Position numbers and translations under genes: made by a program
Shown here: positions 26,492-36,825 of the stretch, in pieces
Numbering within the stretch: the first letter of the stretch is position 1
Layout of the letters: the number at the start of each line of letters is the position of its first letter
Notes under the pieces: model-generated
Database searches by the model: none
What the model saw: the letters and a program-made list of their open reading frames with translations, nothing else
Told to the model about the DNA's origin: nothing
Origin: Vibrio ishigakensis
GTDB taxonomy: Bacteria; Pseudomonadota; Gammaproteobacteria; Enterobacterales; Vibrionaceae
NCBI RefSeq assembly: GCF_024347675.1
Contig: NZ_AP024881.1
Location: 620,001-684,000 of the forward strand
Reading direction: 5' to 3'
DNA length: 64,000 nucleotides

Positions 26492-27526
26492 TTACTGCAC
26501 TTTGAGTTTCTGGAAGTACTCTTCGTACAGGGTAGCCGCTTCACCTACTTCATCTTGCCAATTACCGCTATCCATAATCGCTTGTGGTGGGAAGATGTTT
26601 TCATCTTCAACAAACTCTTTTGGTAGCAGAGGATAAGCCGTCTTCACTGGAGTCGGATAACCGATTTCTACTGCAATCTTAGCTGCGTTCTCTGGACGCA
26701 ATAGGAAGTCGATCATCTTAAGAGCCGCTTCCTTATTCTGAGCGTTGGCTGGAATAGCTAGGCTATCCATCCAGAATACTGCACCTTTCTCCGGCCAAAC
26801 GATCTCTATGTTTGCACCTTCTTGTCGGGCAGCGTAAGCAGAACCGTTCCAAAGCATACCCGCTGAAACCTCGCCGGCGAGATATGGATTAGCCGGGAAA
26901 TCTGAGTTGAATACCAGCACGTTTGGCATCAGTTTTTTTAGCTCTTCGTAGGCGGCCTTTATCTCATCTGGATTAGTGGTGTTAGGGGAGTAGCCAAGTT
27001 TAGTCAGCGCAATATGGAATACTTCGCGAGAGTCATCCATCAGCATCAGTTGGCCTTCCCATTTTTGATCCCATAGGTCGTCCCATTTAGTGAACTCATT
27101 CTTGTCCAGCATATCTGTGTTTACACCTATGCCAGTGGCACCCCAGATATACGGGATAGAGTAGTCGTTAGAAGGGTCGAAAGACTTATTCAAAAAGTTC
27201 GGATCTAGGCCTGCGAAGTGCTCAAGCTTAGAGTGGTCGATCTTCTGTAGCATGCCTTCTTTACGCATTTTAGAGACGTAGTAGGTAGAAGGCACGATGA
27301 GGTCGTAGCCACCGCCTTGGGTCTTGAGCTTGGCGTACATAGACTCGTTTGATTCATAGGTAGAGTAGATGACCTTGATACCTGTCTCTTTGGTGAAATC
27401 ACGCAGGACCTCGTTGGGAATATACTCAGACCAGTTGTAGAAATAGAGTTCTTTGTCTTGTGCTAGTGAGCTGGTAGCGAAAACACTTGTGGCACATAGG
27501 GTAATTATTTGAAGTAGTTTTTTCAT
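26492..27526 (-). CDS. potD: Spermidine/putrescine ABC transporter, periplasmic binding protein
   Basis: A 344-residue extracellular solute-binding protein with a cleavable signal (MKKLLQIITLCATSVFATSSLA). The mature N-terminus ELYFYNWSEYIP is typical of PotD/PotF polyamine binders, whose tryptophans and acidic residues form the ligand pocket. It is the last gene of potABCD, 52 bp after potC. It could prefer spermidine or norspermidine as some Vibrio homologues do; sequence alone does not decide. Confidence 0.92.
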   Translation of the reverse strand: MKKLLQIITLCATSVFATSSLAQDKELYFYNWSEYIPNEVLRDFTKETGIKVIYSTYESNESMYAKLKTQGGGYDLIVPSTYYVSKMRKEGMLQKIDHSKLEHFAGLDPNFLNKSFDPSNDYSIPYIWGATGIGVNTDMLDKNEFTKWDDLWDQKWEGQLMLMDDSREVFHIALTKLGYSPNTTNPDEIKAAYEELKKLMPNVLVFNSDFPANPYLAGEVSAGMLWNGSAYAARQEGANIEIVWPEKGAVFWMDSLAIPANAQNKEAALKMIDFLLRPENAAKIAVEIGYPTPVKTAYPLLPKEFVEDENIFPPQAIMDSGNWQDEVGEAATLYEEYFQKLKVQ

Positions 27527-27578
27527 AGGATTTATATCTCAATCTAACCCAATTAGGGGTGATACAAACAGGTTCAAT

Positions 27579-28358
27579 CTAAGAGTTTTGGTTCACATTG
27601 CTTCTGGAAATTAACTGAGAAATGGCGACCAAAGCCAGAGAGACGATCAACATTATAGTCGCTAATGCGTTGACCTCAGGTGAGATGCCAACCTTAACCA
27701 TAGAGTATATCTTGAGCGGTAATATCTCGTAGGTAGGGCCAGTCACAAAAGAGCTAATGATTACATCGTCCAGAGATAGGGTGAAGCTAAGCAGCCAGCC
27801 CGCAGCGATTGCCGGTTTTGCCAACGGATAGATGATCTGTTTGAGTATCACCCATTCACTGGCACCTAGGTCCTTTGCTGCCTCTAGCATCTTAACGTCA
27901 AAGCCTTTTAATCGGGTGAATACAGACACCACCACAAAGGGCAAACAGAAGGTGACGTGAGCTACTAGCAGGGTAAAGAAGCCCAGTTGCGCCCCGAGCA
28001 CCAAAAACAGCGCCAGTAATGAAATCGCCATTACAATATCGGGCGACATCATCACCACAAACAGCATGCCGTTAACCGCAGACTTACCCTTAAACTGATA
28101 ACGAAATAGCGCCACTGCCGTTAGGGTGCCAATCAGGGTTGCGACGATGGACGAGAAGACAGCAACCTGCAGTGAATGCCATGCGGCCTGCATCAAGCTG
28201 TCATTGTAGACCAAGGCCTCATACCATTTAGTGGTCCATCCGCCCCACTTGATACCGAACTTGCTGGCATTAAATGAATTGACGATTAGCACTATGATAG
28301 GCAGGTATAAGAAGGCATACACCAAGGTCATAAAGCTAAATCTAAGTGAGCGACCCAT
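27579..28358 (-). CDS. potC: Spermidine/putrescine ABC transporter permease PotC
   Basis: A 259-residue inner-membrane permease with about six helices and the EAA loop EAAKDLGASEWVILKQIIYPLAKPAI that docks to the PotA ATPase. Its start overlaps the potB stop by one base (TAATG). It forms the translocation pore with PotB. Confidence 0.93.
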   Translation of the reverse strand: MGRSLRFSFMTLVYAFLYLPIIVLIVNSFNASKFGIKWGGWTTKWYEALVYNDSLMQAAWHSLQVAVFSSIVATLIGTLTAVALFRYQFKGKSAVNGMLFVVMMSPDIVMAISLLALFLVLGAQLGFFTLLVAHVTFCLPFVVVSVFTRLKGFDVKMLEAAKDLGASEWVILKQIIYPLAKPAIAAGWLLSFTLSLDDVIISSFVTGPTYEILPLKIYSMVKVGISPEVNALATIMLIVSLALVAISQLISRSNVNQNS

Positions 28359-29215
28359 TATTCTAACTCCAGTTTTCTATTGAGCAGCTTACTGGCTCGA
28401 TAATAGGCATACAGCAACAGTGCCATAGCTATGGTTAGGGCAATACTGGTAGCCGCGCCAAATGGCCAGTCTCTGGCATTGAGAACCTGACTCTTGATGA
28501 CGTTACCAATCAGCAGATTCTTCGCACCTCCAAGCAGATCAGAGACATAGAACATACCCAACGCAGGCAGAAGTACCAGCAGACAACCACCGATAATGCC
28601 CGGCATGGTAAGAGGCAGTATTACCTTGGTAAAGGTCTGAAACTTGTTTGCTCCTAGGTCTCTGGCCGCTTCGATGTAGTTCTTGTCCAGTTTTTCGATA
28701 GCCGAGTAGAGGGGCAAGATCATGAATGGCAGCAGGATATAGACCAGACCTATCATGACTGCCGTTTCGGTGAACATGATGCGTATTGGCTTGTCGATGA
28801 TATCCAGTGCCATCAGACTCTTGTTCAGTATCCCTTGGGTGCCTAACACTATCTTGAGGCCGTAGGTACGGATAAGCGAGTTGGTCCAGAAGGGAATAAT
28901 GACCAAAAACAGCATAAAAGGCTGCCAGCGCGCAGGCATCTTAGCGATGATATAGGCAAACGGGTAGCCGATGAGCAAGCAGAGCAGGGTTGCCACTGAT
29001 GCCATATAGAAAGAATGCCCAAGAACTTTGGCGTACAGCGGGTCGAACAGTCGATAATAATTATCTAAGGTAAACACCATCTGAATGAGGTTGGCTTCAT
29101 CACGAGTGAGAAAGCTCGTCCCTATGATCATCAGGTTGGGGATAAATACAAACAGCCCTAGCCAACCGACTATCAAGGCAATGATGGAGTTTCTTAGGGT
29201 TAAGACACTACCCAT
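28358..29215 (-). CDS. potB: Spermidine/putrescine ABC transporter permease PotB
   Basis: A 285-residue six-helix permease. The EAA-type loop, [20 protein letters not shown], contacts PotA. The start at 29215 overlaps the end of potA by 8 bases. It works with PotC to pass polyamines delivered by PotD. Confidence 0.93.
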   Translation of the reverse strand: MGSVLTLRNSIIALIVGWLGLFVFIPNLMIIGTSFLTRDEANLIQMVFTLDNYYRLFDPLYAKVLGHSFYMASVATLLCLLIGYPFAYIIAKMPARWQPFMLFLVIIPFWTNSLIRTYGLKIVLGTQGILNKSLMALDIIDKPIRIMFTETAVMIGLVYILLPFMILPLYSAIEKLDKNYIEAARDLGANKFQTFTKVILPLTMPGIIGGCLLVLLPALGMFYVSDLLGGAKNLLIGNVIKSQVLNARDWPFGAATSIALTIAMALLLYAYYRASKLLNRKLELE

Positions 29216-30335
29216 GGCTCTCGCTTCCCGCTGTATCGCTAAGCACTACTTCCCAGCTTTCTATCCAGGTGATAGCCACCTTTTGCCCTAAAGAGTGGTC
29301 CACATCCGGGTCGTCTTCGTTGAAGAATTCGCTGACCATGACGCGCTGTCCGGACTCGGTTTCGACGATAGAGTCTAGGGTCATGCCCTTATAGATTCGT
29401 TCAGTGACGTGACCGACGATGCCCTTATCTTCTTTTTCGCTGATCTCTTCTAGGCGAATATCTTCAGGGCGCAGTAGCACTTGAATAGACTGCTGCTCGG
29501 AAACCTCTCCCTCATAGAAGACTACAGAGTCGACACCTTCGATCTCAGCCAGAATGCGTTTTTCATCCAAGCGACTTTTCACCTTAGCGGGGAAGACGTT
29601 GATCTCACCGATAAAGCTCGCCACAAACAGGTTCTTTGGCTCTTCGTAGATCTCTTTTGGAGTACCATCTTGCTCAATCACACCGTCGCGCATAACGATA
29701 ATGCGGTCAGACATAGACAATGCTTCCTCTTGATCGTGGGTAACGAACACAAAGGTGATGCCGAGCTGTCGTTGCAGCTGCTTTAACTCAATCTGCATCT
29801 GTTTGCGCAGTTTGTAGTCCAGCGCTGAAAGAGATTCGTCTAGCAGTAATACCTTAGGTTTGTTCACTACCGCTCGAGCAATAGCGATACGCTGCTGCTG
29901 TCCGCCGGAGAGTTGATCGGGGCGTCGGTGCGCCATCTCTTCAAGGCGTACCATCTTGAGCGCTTCTGTAACGCGCGTCTTTATCTCGTCACTGTTAGCG
30001 CCCTGCATACGCAGGCCGAAGGCGACGTTATCGAAGATGGTCATGTGCGGGAATAGGGCGTAGCTTTGAAATACTGTGTTGACGTTTCTTTGCTCTGGCT
30101 GAAGCTGGGTAACGTCTAGTTCGCCAAGCACTATGCTTCCTGAATCGACAGATTCGAAGCCTGCAATCAATCTTAATACTGTGGTTTTACCGCAGCCAGA
30201 GGGGCCAAGTATGGTAAGAAACTCGCCATGATTCACATCCAATGACAAGTTGCTGATGATCTCTTTTCCAGAAAAGCTCTTGCTGATCCCGGATAAACGT
30301 ACAACTGGTGGGGTCACCTCTGAGGTCGCGTCCAA
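29208..30335 (-). CDS. potA: Spermidine/putrescine ABC transporter ATP-binding protein
   Basis: The 375-residue ATPase of the polyamine importer. Walker [10 protein letters not shown], signature LSGGQQQR and Walker [12 protein letters not shown] are intact, followed by a C-terminal TOBE-like regulatory domain. The frame appears to start at TTG (30335), with AGGA nine bases upstream. An ATG at 30340 is out of frame. It is the promoter-proximal gene of potABCD. Confidence 0.92.
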   Translation of the reverse strand: MDATSEVTPPVVRLSGISKSFSGKEIISNLSLDVNHGEFLTILGPSGCGKTTVLRLIAGFESVDSGSIVLGELDVTQLQPEQRNVNTVFQSYALFPHMTIFDNVAFGLRMQGANSDEIKTRVTEALKMVRLEEMAHRRPDQLSGGQQQRIAIARAVVNKPKVLLLDESLSALDYKLRKQMQIELKQLQRQLGITFVFVTHDQEEALSMSDRIIVMRDGVIEQDGTPKEIYEEPKNLFVASFIGEINVFPAKVKSRLDEKRILAEIEGVDSVVFYEGEVSEQQSIQVLLRPEDIRLEEISEKEDKGIVGHVTERIYKGMTLDSIVETESGQRVMVSEFFNEDDPDVDHSLGQKVAITWIESWEVVLSDTAGSESHG

Positions 30336-30443
30336 TACATTGATTCCTAATAGAAAGTTAGAGTCCTAATCACTAGGTCGGAACGAATTTAAATATTAGA
30401 TAATAAATGCCGACTTTTGCTACGTACTCTTACACTTAAATTG

Positions 30444-30474
30444 AAAAAACCGAGCTATATTAGCTCGGTTTTTG
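30444..30474 (-). terminator. Terminator of uraA
   Basis: AACCGAGCTA (30448-30457) pairs with TAGCTCGGTT (30461-30470), with an A-run before it that reads as a T-run on the reverse strand. It lies about 40 bp after the uraA stop and about 110 bp before potA, separating the two reverse-strand units; it may also work forward. Confidence 0.85.
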
Positions 30475-30512
30475 TATTTTGCTTATCAATATCTACTAGA
30501 AAGATAGGCTTT

Positions 30513-31760
30513 TTAGGATTTCTCTTCCATTTGTGCATTTTCAGCAACTTGGCTCTCACCAAGATTCTTAGGTAGGAATAGGTTTAGCAGGATAGCTACG
30601 ATACCGCATAGGCTGATACCTTGCAGGCTGAAGTCACCCACACCAAACGCCATACCACCGATACCAAACACCAGAGTTACACCCACGATTACTAGGTTAC
30701 GTGATTGGTGCAGGTCCACCTGATTCTTGATAAGGGTGTTTAGACCTACGGTAGCGATTGAGCCAAATAGTAGCATCATAATACCGCCCATAACTGGAAC
30801 CGGAATGGTTTGTAGGATGCCACCTAGTTTGCCTACTAGCGCCAGCACGATAGCCGTGATCGCAGCATAGGTCATGATCTTAGGGTTGTATGCCTTAGTC
30901 AGCATTACCGCGCCGGTCACTTCACTGTAGGTAGTATTCGGTGGAGCACCGATCATACTCGCAGCCATAGTTGCCACCCCGTCACCTGTCATGGTGCGAT
31001 GAAGACCCGGCTTCTTGAGATAGTCTTTACCCGTTACGTTGGAGATAGCCAGCATGTCACCTACGTGCTCTACTGCTGGGGCAATCGCCACAGGGATCAT
31101 AAATAGGATGGCATTGATGTTGAACTCTGGTGCGGTGAAGTTTGGAAGACCAAACCAAGCCGCTTGCTGCACAGGCGTGAAATCAACGATGCCCGCCATT
31201 AGGCTAAGCGCATAACCCACTGCGATACCAGAAAAAATAGGTAGCAGCTTCAAAAAGCCCTTTGCATATACGCTTACGATAATGGTGGTTAGAAGTGATG
31301 CCAGTGCAATCCATAGGGCGATATTGCCGTCCACAAGCTGAACCGCACCATCACCTGTCTTACCTAGAGCCATATTTACTGCAACAGGTGCAAGACCAAG
31401 GCCGATCACCATGATCACAGGGCCTACAACCACAGGTGGAAGCAGTTTATGGATAATCTGCACACCGCGAAGATGGATAAGCCCACCCAGAAGTACGTAC
31501 ACCACACCCGCAGCCATTAGACCGCCCATGGTAGCGGCTACACCCCAGGTTTGAACGCCATAAAGAATAGGAGCTATAAATGCGAAAGAGGAAGCGAGGA
31601 AAATTGGAACAGAGCGTTTGGTGATAAATTGAAAAAGTAGGGTACCGATACCTGCGCCGAATAGAGCAACGTTAGGGTCGAGACCAGTAAGAAGAGGGAC
31701 CAGAACCAGCGCGCCGAAGGCAACGAACAGCATCTGCATACCCTGCAAAATGGTAGTCAT
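30513..31760 (-). CDS. uraA: Uracil permease (NCS2 family)
   Basis: A 415-residue nucleobase:cation symporter of the NCS2 family with about 14 membrane segments. PVVVGPVIMVIGLGLAP and the NTTYSEVTGA segment, with its conserved Glu and polar substrate-site residues, are typical of uracil-type members such as UraA. The ATG at 31760 follows a GGGAGAAAG ribosome site. No pyrimidine gene is adjacent. Xanthine-type function is less likely from these motifs. Confidence 0.88.
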   Translation of the reverse strand: MTTILQGMQMLFVAFGALVLVPLLTGLDPNVALFGAGIGTLLFQFITKRSVPIFLASSFAFIAPILYGVQTWGVAATMGGLMAAGVVYVLLGGLIHLRGVQIIHKLLPPVVVGPVIMVIGLGLAPVAVNMALGKTGDGAVQLVDGNIALWIALASLLTTIIVSVYAKGFLKLLPIFSGIAVGYALSLMAGIVDFTPVQQAAWFGLPNFTAPEFNINAILFMIPVAIAPAVEHVGDMLAISNVTGKDYLKKPGLHRTMTGDGVATMAASMIGAPPNTTYSEVTGAVMLTKAYNPKIMTYAAITAIVLALVGKLGGILQTIPVPVMGGIMMLLFGSIATVGLNTLIKNQVDLHQSRNLVIVGVTLVFGIGGMAFGVGDFSLQGISLCGIVAILLNLFLPKNLGESQVAENAQMEEKS

Positions 31761-31872
31761 GATTTTCTTTCTCCCTTTTTGTAGGAAAATCGACGAATAT
31801 TAGCACTAGTTATCGGATCTTAGTGTCTATCAGATCAAAAATTTATGAGTCTGACGCAAGGAAATGAGTTAA

Positions 31873-31893
31873 TATAACTGTATGTCCAAACAG
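31873..31893 (+). promoter_or_regulatory. LexA (SOS) box overlapping the dinB start, with a -10 element
   Basis: CTGTATGTCCAAACAG (31878-31893) fits CTGT-N8-ACAG, the core of the gamma-proteobacterial LexA operator. The ATG of dinB (31882) lies inside it. A TATAAC at 31873-31878 and CTGACG at 31851-31856 could form the promoter, spaced by 16 bp. Transcription would then begin at or just inside the start codon, implying little or no 5' leader. Confidence 0.65.
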
Positions 31894-32976
31894 TATATAA
31901 AGCCTAACTTTGACCGCAAGATTATCCATATTGATATGGACTGCTTCTATGCTGCGGTCGAGATGCGTGATTTCCCTCAATATCGTGGTCGTCCATTAGC
32001 CGTAGGTGGTAATGAAGCGCAGAGGGGAGTGCTCAGCACCTGTAACTATGAGGCGCGCAAGTTTGGTATTCGCTCTGCGATGCCTACGGCGCAGGCGAAA
32101 AAGCTCTGTCCGCAATTGCTGGTAGTGCCTGGACGTATGCAGGTCTATAAAGATGTCTCTGCGCAGATCCGCGCTATCTTTGCTCGCTATACCAAGATCA
32201 TTGAGCCTCTTTCGTTAGATGAAGCCTATCTAGATGTGACCGAGTGTACTCAGCACAAAGGTTCAGCTACCTTAATTGCAGAGGCTATCCGCAAGGATAT
32301 TCTCGATGAAACGGGCCTAACCGCTTCTGCCGGTGTGGCCCCAATCAAGTTTCTGGCCAAGGTAGCTTCCGATCTTAATAAGCCCAATGGTCAATATGTC
32401 ATTCCGCCGAGCCAGGTGCAGTCTTTTATCGATGAGATGCCACTGCAGAAGATACCAGGTGTTGGTAAGGTTGCGGTGCAAAAACTCAATCGCGGTGGCC
32501 TGTATGTGGGAGAGGATGTTCGTCGCAGCGACTATCGAGAGCTATTAATCAAATATGGCCGCTTGGGGGCATCCTTGTGGAAGCGCTGTCACGGGGTGGA
32601 TAGGCGCTCAGTGCAGGTGGAGCGTGAGCGTAAGTCGGTTGGGGTAGAGCGCACCTTTAGCAAGAATATCTCAAGTTTCGATGAGTGCTGGCAGGTGATC
32701 CAAGATAAGCTCTACCCTGAACTGAAGCAGAGGCTAGCAAAGACAGGGCGAGAGATCACCAAGCAAGGCATCAAGGTGAAATTTGCTGATTTTCAGACCA
32801 CCACCATAGAGTGTGGCTCCAAACAGCTTGAGCAAGTGGCGTTTCATTCGCTGCTTGAACAGGTGCTTACACGGCAACAGGGGCGAGAGATACGCCTTTT
32901 GGGCCTCAATGTTATGTTGCAGTCAGAGGCGGTAGCCAAGCAGTTGAGCTTGCTGGATAATACAACTTCTTCCTAA
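31882..32976 (+). CDS. dinB: DNA polymerase IV
   Basis: A Y-family translesion polymerase of 364 residues. The catalytic motifs IIHIDMDCFYAAVE and LSLDEAYLDVTE carry the metal-binding acids; a helix-hairpin-helix motif (PGVGKVAVQKL) and the little-finger domain follow. No in-frame start codon other than 31882 precedes the conserved core, so this ATG is favoured although it lacks a clear ribosome site. A LexA box covers it. yggN follows after 24 bp. Confidence 0.95.
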   Translation: MSKQYIKPNFDRKIIHIDMDCFYAAVEMRDFPQYRGRPLAVGGNEAQRGVLSTCNYEARKFGIRSAMPTAQAKKLCPQLLVVPGRMQVYKDVSAQIRAIFARYTKIIEPLSLDEAYLDVTECTQHKGSATLIAEAIRKDILDETGLTASAGVAPIKFLAKVASDLNKPNGQYVIPPSQVQSFIDEMPLQKIPGVGKVAVQKLNRGGLYVGEDVRRSDYRELLIKYGRLGASLWKRCHGVDRRSVQVERERKSVGVERTFSKNISSFDECWQVIQDKLYPELKQRLAKTGREITKQGIKVKFADFQTTTIECGSKQLEQVAFHSLLEQVLTRQQGREIRLLGLNVMLQSEAVAKQLSLLDNTTSS

Positions 32977-33000
32977 TGAGCGGATTAAAGGAAATAGACT

Positions 33001-33783
33001 ATGTGGCGAAGTGCATCACGCACCTTAGCAATGACGGGATTGATGAGCCTTGGCTTTATGGCAGGGGTAGCACAGGCGAAAGAGATGCCTGCTCAAACTT
33101 GCCCGATCGATATCAACCAAGAGCTTCATTTAGATGGTAAGAATGTCACCATCATAGACAGACAAGGCAACAGTGCTGAGCTTGAAGAAGGTAAGGGACT
33201 GACTATCCAAGGTAAATCTGTTGCTCTAAGTCCAGAGCAAGAAAAGATGCTTGAGGATTATCGTCAGCGTTTAAATGAATATGTCCCTCAGGCTCGAGAT
33301 ATCGTGCAATCAGGTTTAGATGTAGCCAATGAGATCATCGATGAGCTGTCGGCCTCTTTTGATAATACCGATGCCTTTGAGAACGTGCGCCAAGCTGTGA
33401 TCGATTTTTATAATCAGCTTGAGGCTCGCTACTATCAAAACGGTGAAATGGTATTAAAGCCAGATACATTCGAGGATGTCTATCAAAACTGGAAACAAGA
33501 CTTCGATTCCGCGCGAGAGGTGTTTAATCGCGAGTTCTTTGCCAGCGCATTTAGTGTTCTGCAGGAGAAGATGAAGTCGGAAGACGGTATCAACTTCACT
33601 GCCCTTCAAGAGGAAATGGCAAAGCTTAAGGCTTCTGTTGAGGGCAAGCTAAAAGAGAACTCTAAACAGATCCAGAAGCAAGCCGAGGAGTACTGCGATT
33701 CAATGAAGTCTCTGGCTGAGCAGGAAAAGGGAGTGGTTCAAAGCATTCCTGAATTGAAGGATTATCAGCTGTTTGAGATTTAA
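33001..33783 (+). CDS. YggN-family periplasmic protein (DUF2884)
   Basis: A 260-residue protein with a signal peptide (cleavage after GVAQA) and an N-terminal CPIDINQELHLDGKNVTI block characteristic of the YggN/DUF2884 family. The rest is largely helical and charged. No biochemical function is known. It starts 24 bp after dinB on the same strand and ends at a terminator, so it may be co-transcribed, but a link to DNA damage is not implied by the sequence. Confidence 0.8.
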   Translation: MWRSASRTLAMTGLMSLGFMAGVAQAKEMPAQTCPIDINQELHLDGKNVTIIDRQGNSAELEEGKGLTIQGKSVALSPEQEKMLEDYRQRLNEYVPQARDIVQSGLDVANEIIDELSASFDNTDAFENVRQAVIDFYNQLEARYYQNGEMVLKPDTFEDVYQNWKQDFDSAREVFNREFFASAFSVLQEKMKSEDGINFTALQEEMAKLKASVEGKLKENSKQIQKQAEEYCDSMKSLAEQEKGVVQSIPELKDYQLFEI

Positions 33784-33797
33784 TAAGACTCAACGAA

Positions 33798-33823
33798 AAA
33801 GCCAGTGAGAAATCACTGGCTTT
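33798..33823. terminator. Bidirectional terminator after yggN-like gene
   Basis: AAAGCCAGTGA (33798-33808) pairs with TCACTGGCTTT (33813-33823) over a GAAA loop, with A and T tracts. It ends the dinB/yggN unit and also lies just 3' of the reverse-strand DUF4250 gene. Confidence 0.9.
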
Positions 33824-33827
33824 ATTT

Positions 33828-34019
33828 TTATCTGAACTGCTTAGCTTCGGCTAGCCACTCGAATCCGCCAGTTGCTAGGCGGTCGATAAGGGCTTGCTTA
33901 TCGATGTCGAAGGTCTTAGCTAGCGCATCTAGGTCACCGCCGAAGTCATCGCGAAGCTTCATGTTCACTATGCTCATCAGCATCACCACATCCATGGTTT
34001 CGAAGTTAGCTAGGTTCAT
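33828..34019 (-). CDS. Small DUF4250-family protein
   Basis: A 63-residue protein with the block MDVVMLMSIVNMKLRDDFGGDLDALAKTF recognised as DUF4250. It is short, soluble and of unknown function. It lies 2 bp after the YaeP-like gene on the same strand, so the two are likely co-transcribed. Confidence 0.75.
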   Translation of the reverse strand: MNLANFETMDVVMLMSIVNMKLRDDFGGDLDALAKTFDIDKQALIDRLATGGFEWLAEAKQFR

Positions 34020-34021
34020 GC

Positions 34022-34225
34022 TTAGTCCTCGAAGTCTGAGATAAGCAGGTTAGCCGCAGCAAAGGCCGCTTTTTCGCGTACTTCTTTTGCTAGAGATTCA
34101 TCTGCAGCGATATCGTTTAGTGCCTTTAGTGCACAGGTGATCGCTTGTGGAATATAGGCTTGGTCGCCACTTCCAATCTGTGCGTATAGTTCACGCACTA
34201 GGTCACAGCAGTCATATACTTTCAT
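34022..34225 (-). CDS. yaeP: YaeP family protein
   Basis: A 67-residue protein matching YaeP across its length ([20 protein letters not shown], then [17 protein letters not shown]). Its function is unknown. In E. coli yaeP also lies near proS, and proS is the next gene upstream here, which supports the assignment. A proS terminator separates the two. Confidence 0.85.
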   Translation of the reverse strand: MKVYDCCDLVRELYAQIGSGDQAYIPQAITCALKALNDIAADESLAKEVREKAAFAAANLLISDFED

Positions 34226-34245
34226 GGTTTACCCTCAAAAAACAA

Positions 34246-34265
34246 AAGGCAGCCTAGGCTGCCTT
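34246..34265 (-). terminator. Terminator of proS
   Basis: AAGGCAGCC (34246-34254) and GGCTGCCTT (34257-34265) form a 9-bp stem; A-runs to its left read as T-runs on the reverse strand. It lies 12 bp after the proS stop and before yaeP. Confidence 0.85.
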
Positions 34266-34276
34266 AAAACTAAAAA

Positions 34277-35992
34277 TTATTTCATTTGAGCTTTTAGGTG
34301 CTCAAGGATGTTGTCCATCTCTACCGGTACTTTCTCACCATCTTTACGGCTCTTGTATTCGAAGTGGCCGTTGTCCATGCTGCGATCGCCGATCACAACA
34401 GTGTGAGGAATACCGATTAGCTCGATGTCCTTAAACATTACACCTGGGCGCTCTTTACGGTCATCGAATAGCACTTCGATACCTTGTGCGGTTAGGTCAG
34501 CGTATAGTTTTTCTGCCGCTTCTTTAACGCGCTCTGATTTGTGCATGTTCATCGGCACGATAGCTACCTGGAATGGCGCAATAGCTTCAGGCCAAATGAT
34601 GCCGTTTTCATCGTGGTTTTGCTCGATTGCCGCAGCAACTACGCGAGAAACACCGATGCCGTAGCAGCCCATTTCTAGAACAGCATTTTTACCGTTCGAA
34701 TCAAGGACGCTACAGTTCATCTTCTCAGAGTAGTTAGTACCAAGTTGGAAGATATGACCAACTTCGATACCACGCTTAAGGCCGATAACACCTTTGCCAC
34801 ATGGGCTTGGATCGCCCTCTACTACGTTACGTAGGTCTTCAACCTGACCTAACTCAACGTCACGACCCCAGTTGATGCCGAAGTAGTGTTTGTCGTCTAC
34901 GTTCGCACCTGCACCAAAGTCGCTCATTACTGCAACGCTGCGATCAACGATGAACGGAAGCTCTAGGTTAACTGGGCCAAGTGAACCAGGACCTGCACCG
35001 ATAGCTGCGCGGATCTCTTCCTCTGTTGCCATCTCTAGTGGAGAAGCAACCTCGGCCAGGTTCTCAGCTTTCACTTCGTTTAGCTCATGGTCACCACGGA
35101 TGATCAGACCGATAAGCGGAGCATCAATCTCTTCAGACGCTTTAACGAATAGAGTCTTAACCGTCTTCTCGATAGGCATTTCGAACTGTTCAACAAGCTC
35201 AGCGATAGTCTTAGCGTTTGGCGTATCAACCAGTATCATCTCTTGAGTCGGTGCGTCAGCTGCATCAGCAGGCGCTAGTGCTTCTGCTTTTTCGATGTTT
35301 GCCGCGTAGTCAGACTCAGAAGAGAAGGCGATTAGGTCTTCACCGCTCTCTGCCAGTACGTGGAACTCGTGTGAGCCACTACCACCGATAGCACCGGTGT
35401 CAGCCAGTACTGGACGGTAGTCCAGACCCATGCGGTCGAACGCCTTGCAGTATGCCGCGTGCATTGCTTCGTAAGACTTCTCTAGACCTGCTTTGTCGAT
35501 ATCAAAGCTGTATGCATCCATCATAGAGAATTCACGTGCGCGCATTACACCGAAACGTGGACGACGCTCATCACGGAATTTAGTCTGGATCTGATATAGG
35601 TTCAGAGGCAGTTGCTTATAAGAGCTTACTTCGTTGCGTACTAGGCTAGTGATAACCTCTTCCGCTGTTGGGCTCAGTACAAACGGACGCTCGTGACGGT
35701 CGGTAAAGCTAAGTAGCTCTGGGCCCATCTTTTCGCTGCGGCCTGTCTCTTCCCAAAGGTCGAAGGGTTGGACAACGGGCATCAAAGTCTCGACTGCACC
35801 TGCATTATCGATCTCTTGGCGAACAATGTTCTCTACTTTACGCAGTACACGCAAACCTGTGGGTAGCCAAGTGTAAAGACCTGATGCAAGTTTACGAATC
35901 ATACCCGCACGAAGCATTAGCTGATGGCTAATTACCTCGGCGTCATTTGGCGTTTCTTTAAGGGTAGAAACTAGGTAATTACTGGTACGCAT
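34277..35992 (-). CDS. proS: Prolyl-tRNA synthetase
   Basis: A class II synthetase of 571 residues, one fewer than E. coli. Motif 2 lies in the region [24 protein letters not shown], an editing (INS) domain occupies about residues 225-400, and motif 3 is around [14 protein letters not shown]. The C-terminal anticodon-binding domain is complete. A terminator precedes it, separating it from trmO. Confidence 0.97.
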   Translation of the reverse strand: MRTSNYLVSTLKETPNDAEVISHQLMLRAGMIRKLASGLYTWLPTGLRVLRKVENIVRQEIDNAGAVETLMPVVQPFDLWEETGRSEKMGPELLSFTDRHERPFVLSPTAEEVITSLVRNEVSSYKQLPLNLYQIQTKFRDERRPRFGVMRAREFSMMDAYSFDIDKAGLEKSYEAMHAAYCKAFDRMGLDYRPVLADTGAIGGSGSHEFHVLAESGEDLIAFSSESDYAANIEKAEALAPADAADAPTQEMILVDTPNAKTIAELVEQFEMPIEKTVKTLFVKASEEIDAPLIGLIIRGDHELNEVKAENLAEVASPLEMATEEEIRAAIGAGPGSLGPVNLELPFIVDRSVAVMSDFGAGANVDDKHYFGINWGRDVELGQVEDLRNVVEGDPSPCGKGVIGLKRGIEVGHIFQLGTNYSEKMNCSVLDSNGKNAVLEMGCYGIGVSRVVAAAIEQNHDENGIIWPEAIAPFQVAIVPMNMHKSERVKEAAEKLYADLTAQGIEVLFDDRKERPGVMFKDIELIGIPHTVVIGDRSMDNGHFEYKSRKDGEKVPVEMDNILEHLKAQMK

Positions 35993-36025
35993 TTAAGCTT
36001 TCCGTTGTCTATATAAAAAAGAAAA

Positions 36026-36046
36026 TTCCTAGGAGATCCCTAGGAA
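36026..36046 (-). terminator. Terminator of trmO
   Basis: TTCCTAGG (36026-36033) pairs with CCTAGGAA (36039-36046), followed on the reverse strand by TTTTC and a T-run. It is about 55 bp after the trmO stop and upstream of proS. Confidence 0.75.
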
Positions 36047-36099
36047 ATTAAGCCCTCTATAATAGCAGTCAATTGCTTATCGCTAAAGAGCTAATGTCA

Positions 36100-36798
36100 T
36101 TAGGTAAGGGGCTTTACCCCTGTAACCACTATGCTTTCATCAATTACTTGGAAGCTAACATCCCAATCAAACAACTGAACTGCATAAACTTTCAAGTCTT
36201 GTTTATCTTGCTTGTAAGCAGGACGGGGGTCTTGAGAGAGGATTTGCTCCAATGCGGTCTGCTTATATGCTGCATCCTTTTCTTTGTTCAGCACAGCTAG
36301 GGCACCTTCACTGAAGGTCACTGGTTTAGACTGTGGAGGCTCTTCAGCGTATCCCCCTTTTGCTTCAGGTATGGAATCTGAGTAGGGGATATACGGCTTG
36401 ATATCGATAATCGGTGTGCCATCCACCAAGTCCACATTGCCCAAGCGGATAACCACATTTCCTTTTTCTATTACCACTTCTCGCAGCTCCACCGCTGACA
36501 TGCCGATAGCGTTAGGCCTAAAGGTAGAACGGCTGGCGAATACGCCCACTCGTTTGTTACCACCTAGCCTTGGTGGCCTCACGGTTGGTTTCCAGCCCGC
36601 CTCGATATTCTGATCGAATAGGAATAGCAGCCACAGATGAGAGAACTGCTCGAGCTCACGAACCGTGGCTTCATTATTCACCTCGTCAATAAGGTGCAGC
36701 TCAGTGACCACATCTGGCGCAAGGTTCGGTTGACGTGGAATGGCGAACTTTTCTTTGTATGGAGTTCGGATTTTTCCGATTGGAGTTAGTGTATGCAT
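36100..36798 (-). CDS. trmO: tRNA (N6-threonylcarbamoyladenosine37-N6)-methyltransferase
   Basis: TrmO (YaeB/TsaA) N6-methylates t6A37 of tRNA-Thr. The start LTPIGKIRTPYKEKFAIPRQP and the block RPPRLGGNKRVGVFASRSTFRPN are the defining SAM-binding motifs. With the ATG at 36798 it has 232 residues (E. coli 235); a TTG nine codons upstream is less likely. It acts on the same t6A base that tcdA, elsewhere in the window, converts to its cyclic form. Confidence 0.9.
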   Translation of the reverse strand: MHTLTPIGKIRTPYKEKFAIPRQPNLAPDVVTELHLIDEVNNEATVRELEQFSHLWLLFLFDQNIEAGWKPTVRPPRLGGNKRVGVFASRSTFRPNAIGMSAVELREVVIEKGNVVIRLGNVDLVDGTPIIDIKPYIPYSDSIPEAKGGYAEEPPQSKPVTFSEGALAVLNKEKDAAYKQTALEQILSQDPRPAYKQDKQDLKVYAVQLFDWDVSFQVIDESIVVTGVKPLT

Positions 36799-36825
36799 GG
36801 GGTTGCGTAGTTCAAAAAGAGTCAA

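Noticed and set aside
29481..29786. A 101-codon forward frame inside potA.
   Set aside because: It is the mirror of the ABC ATPase coding sequence and carries no independent signal.
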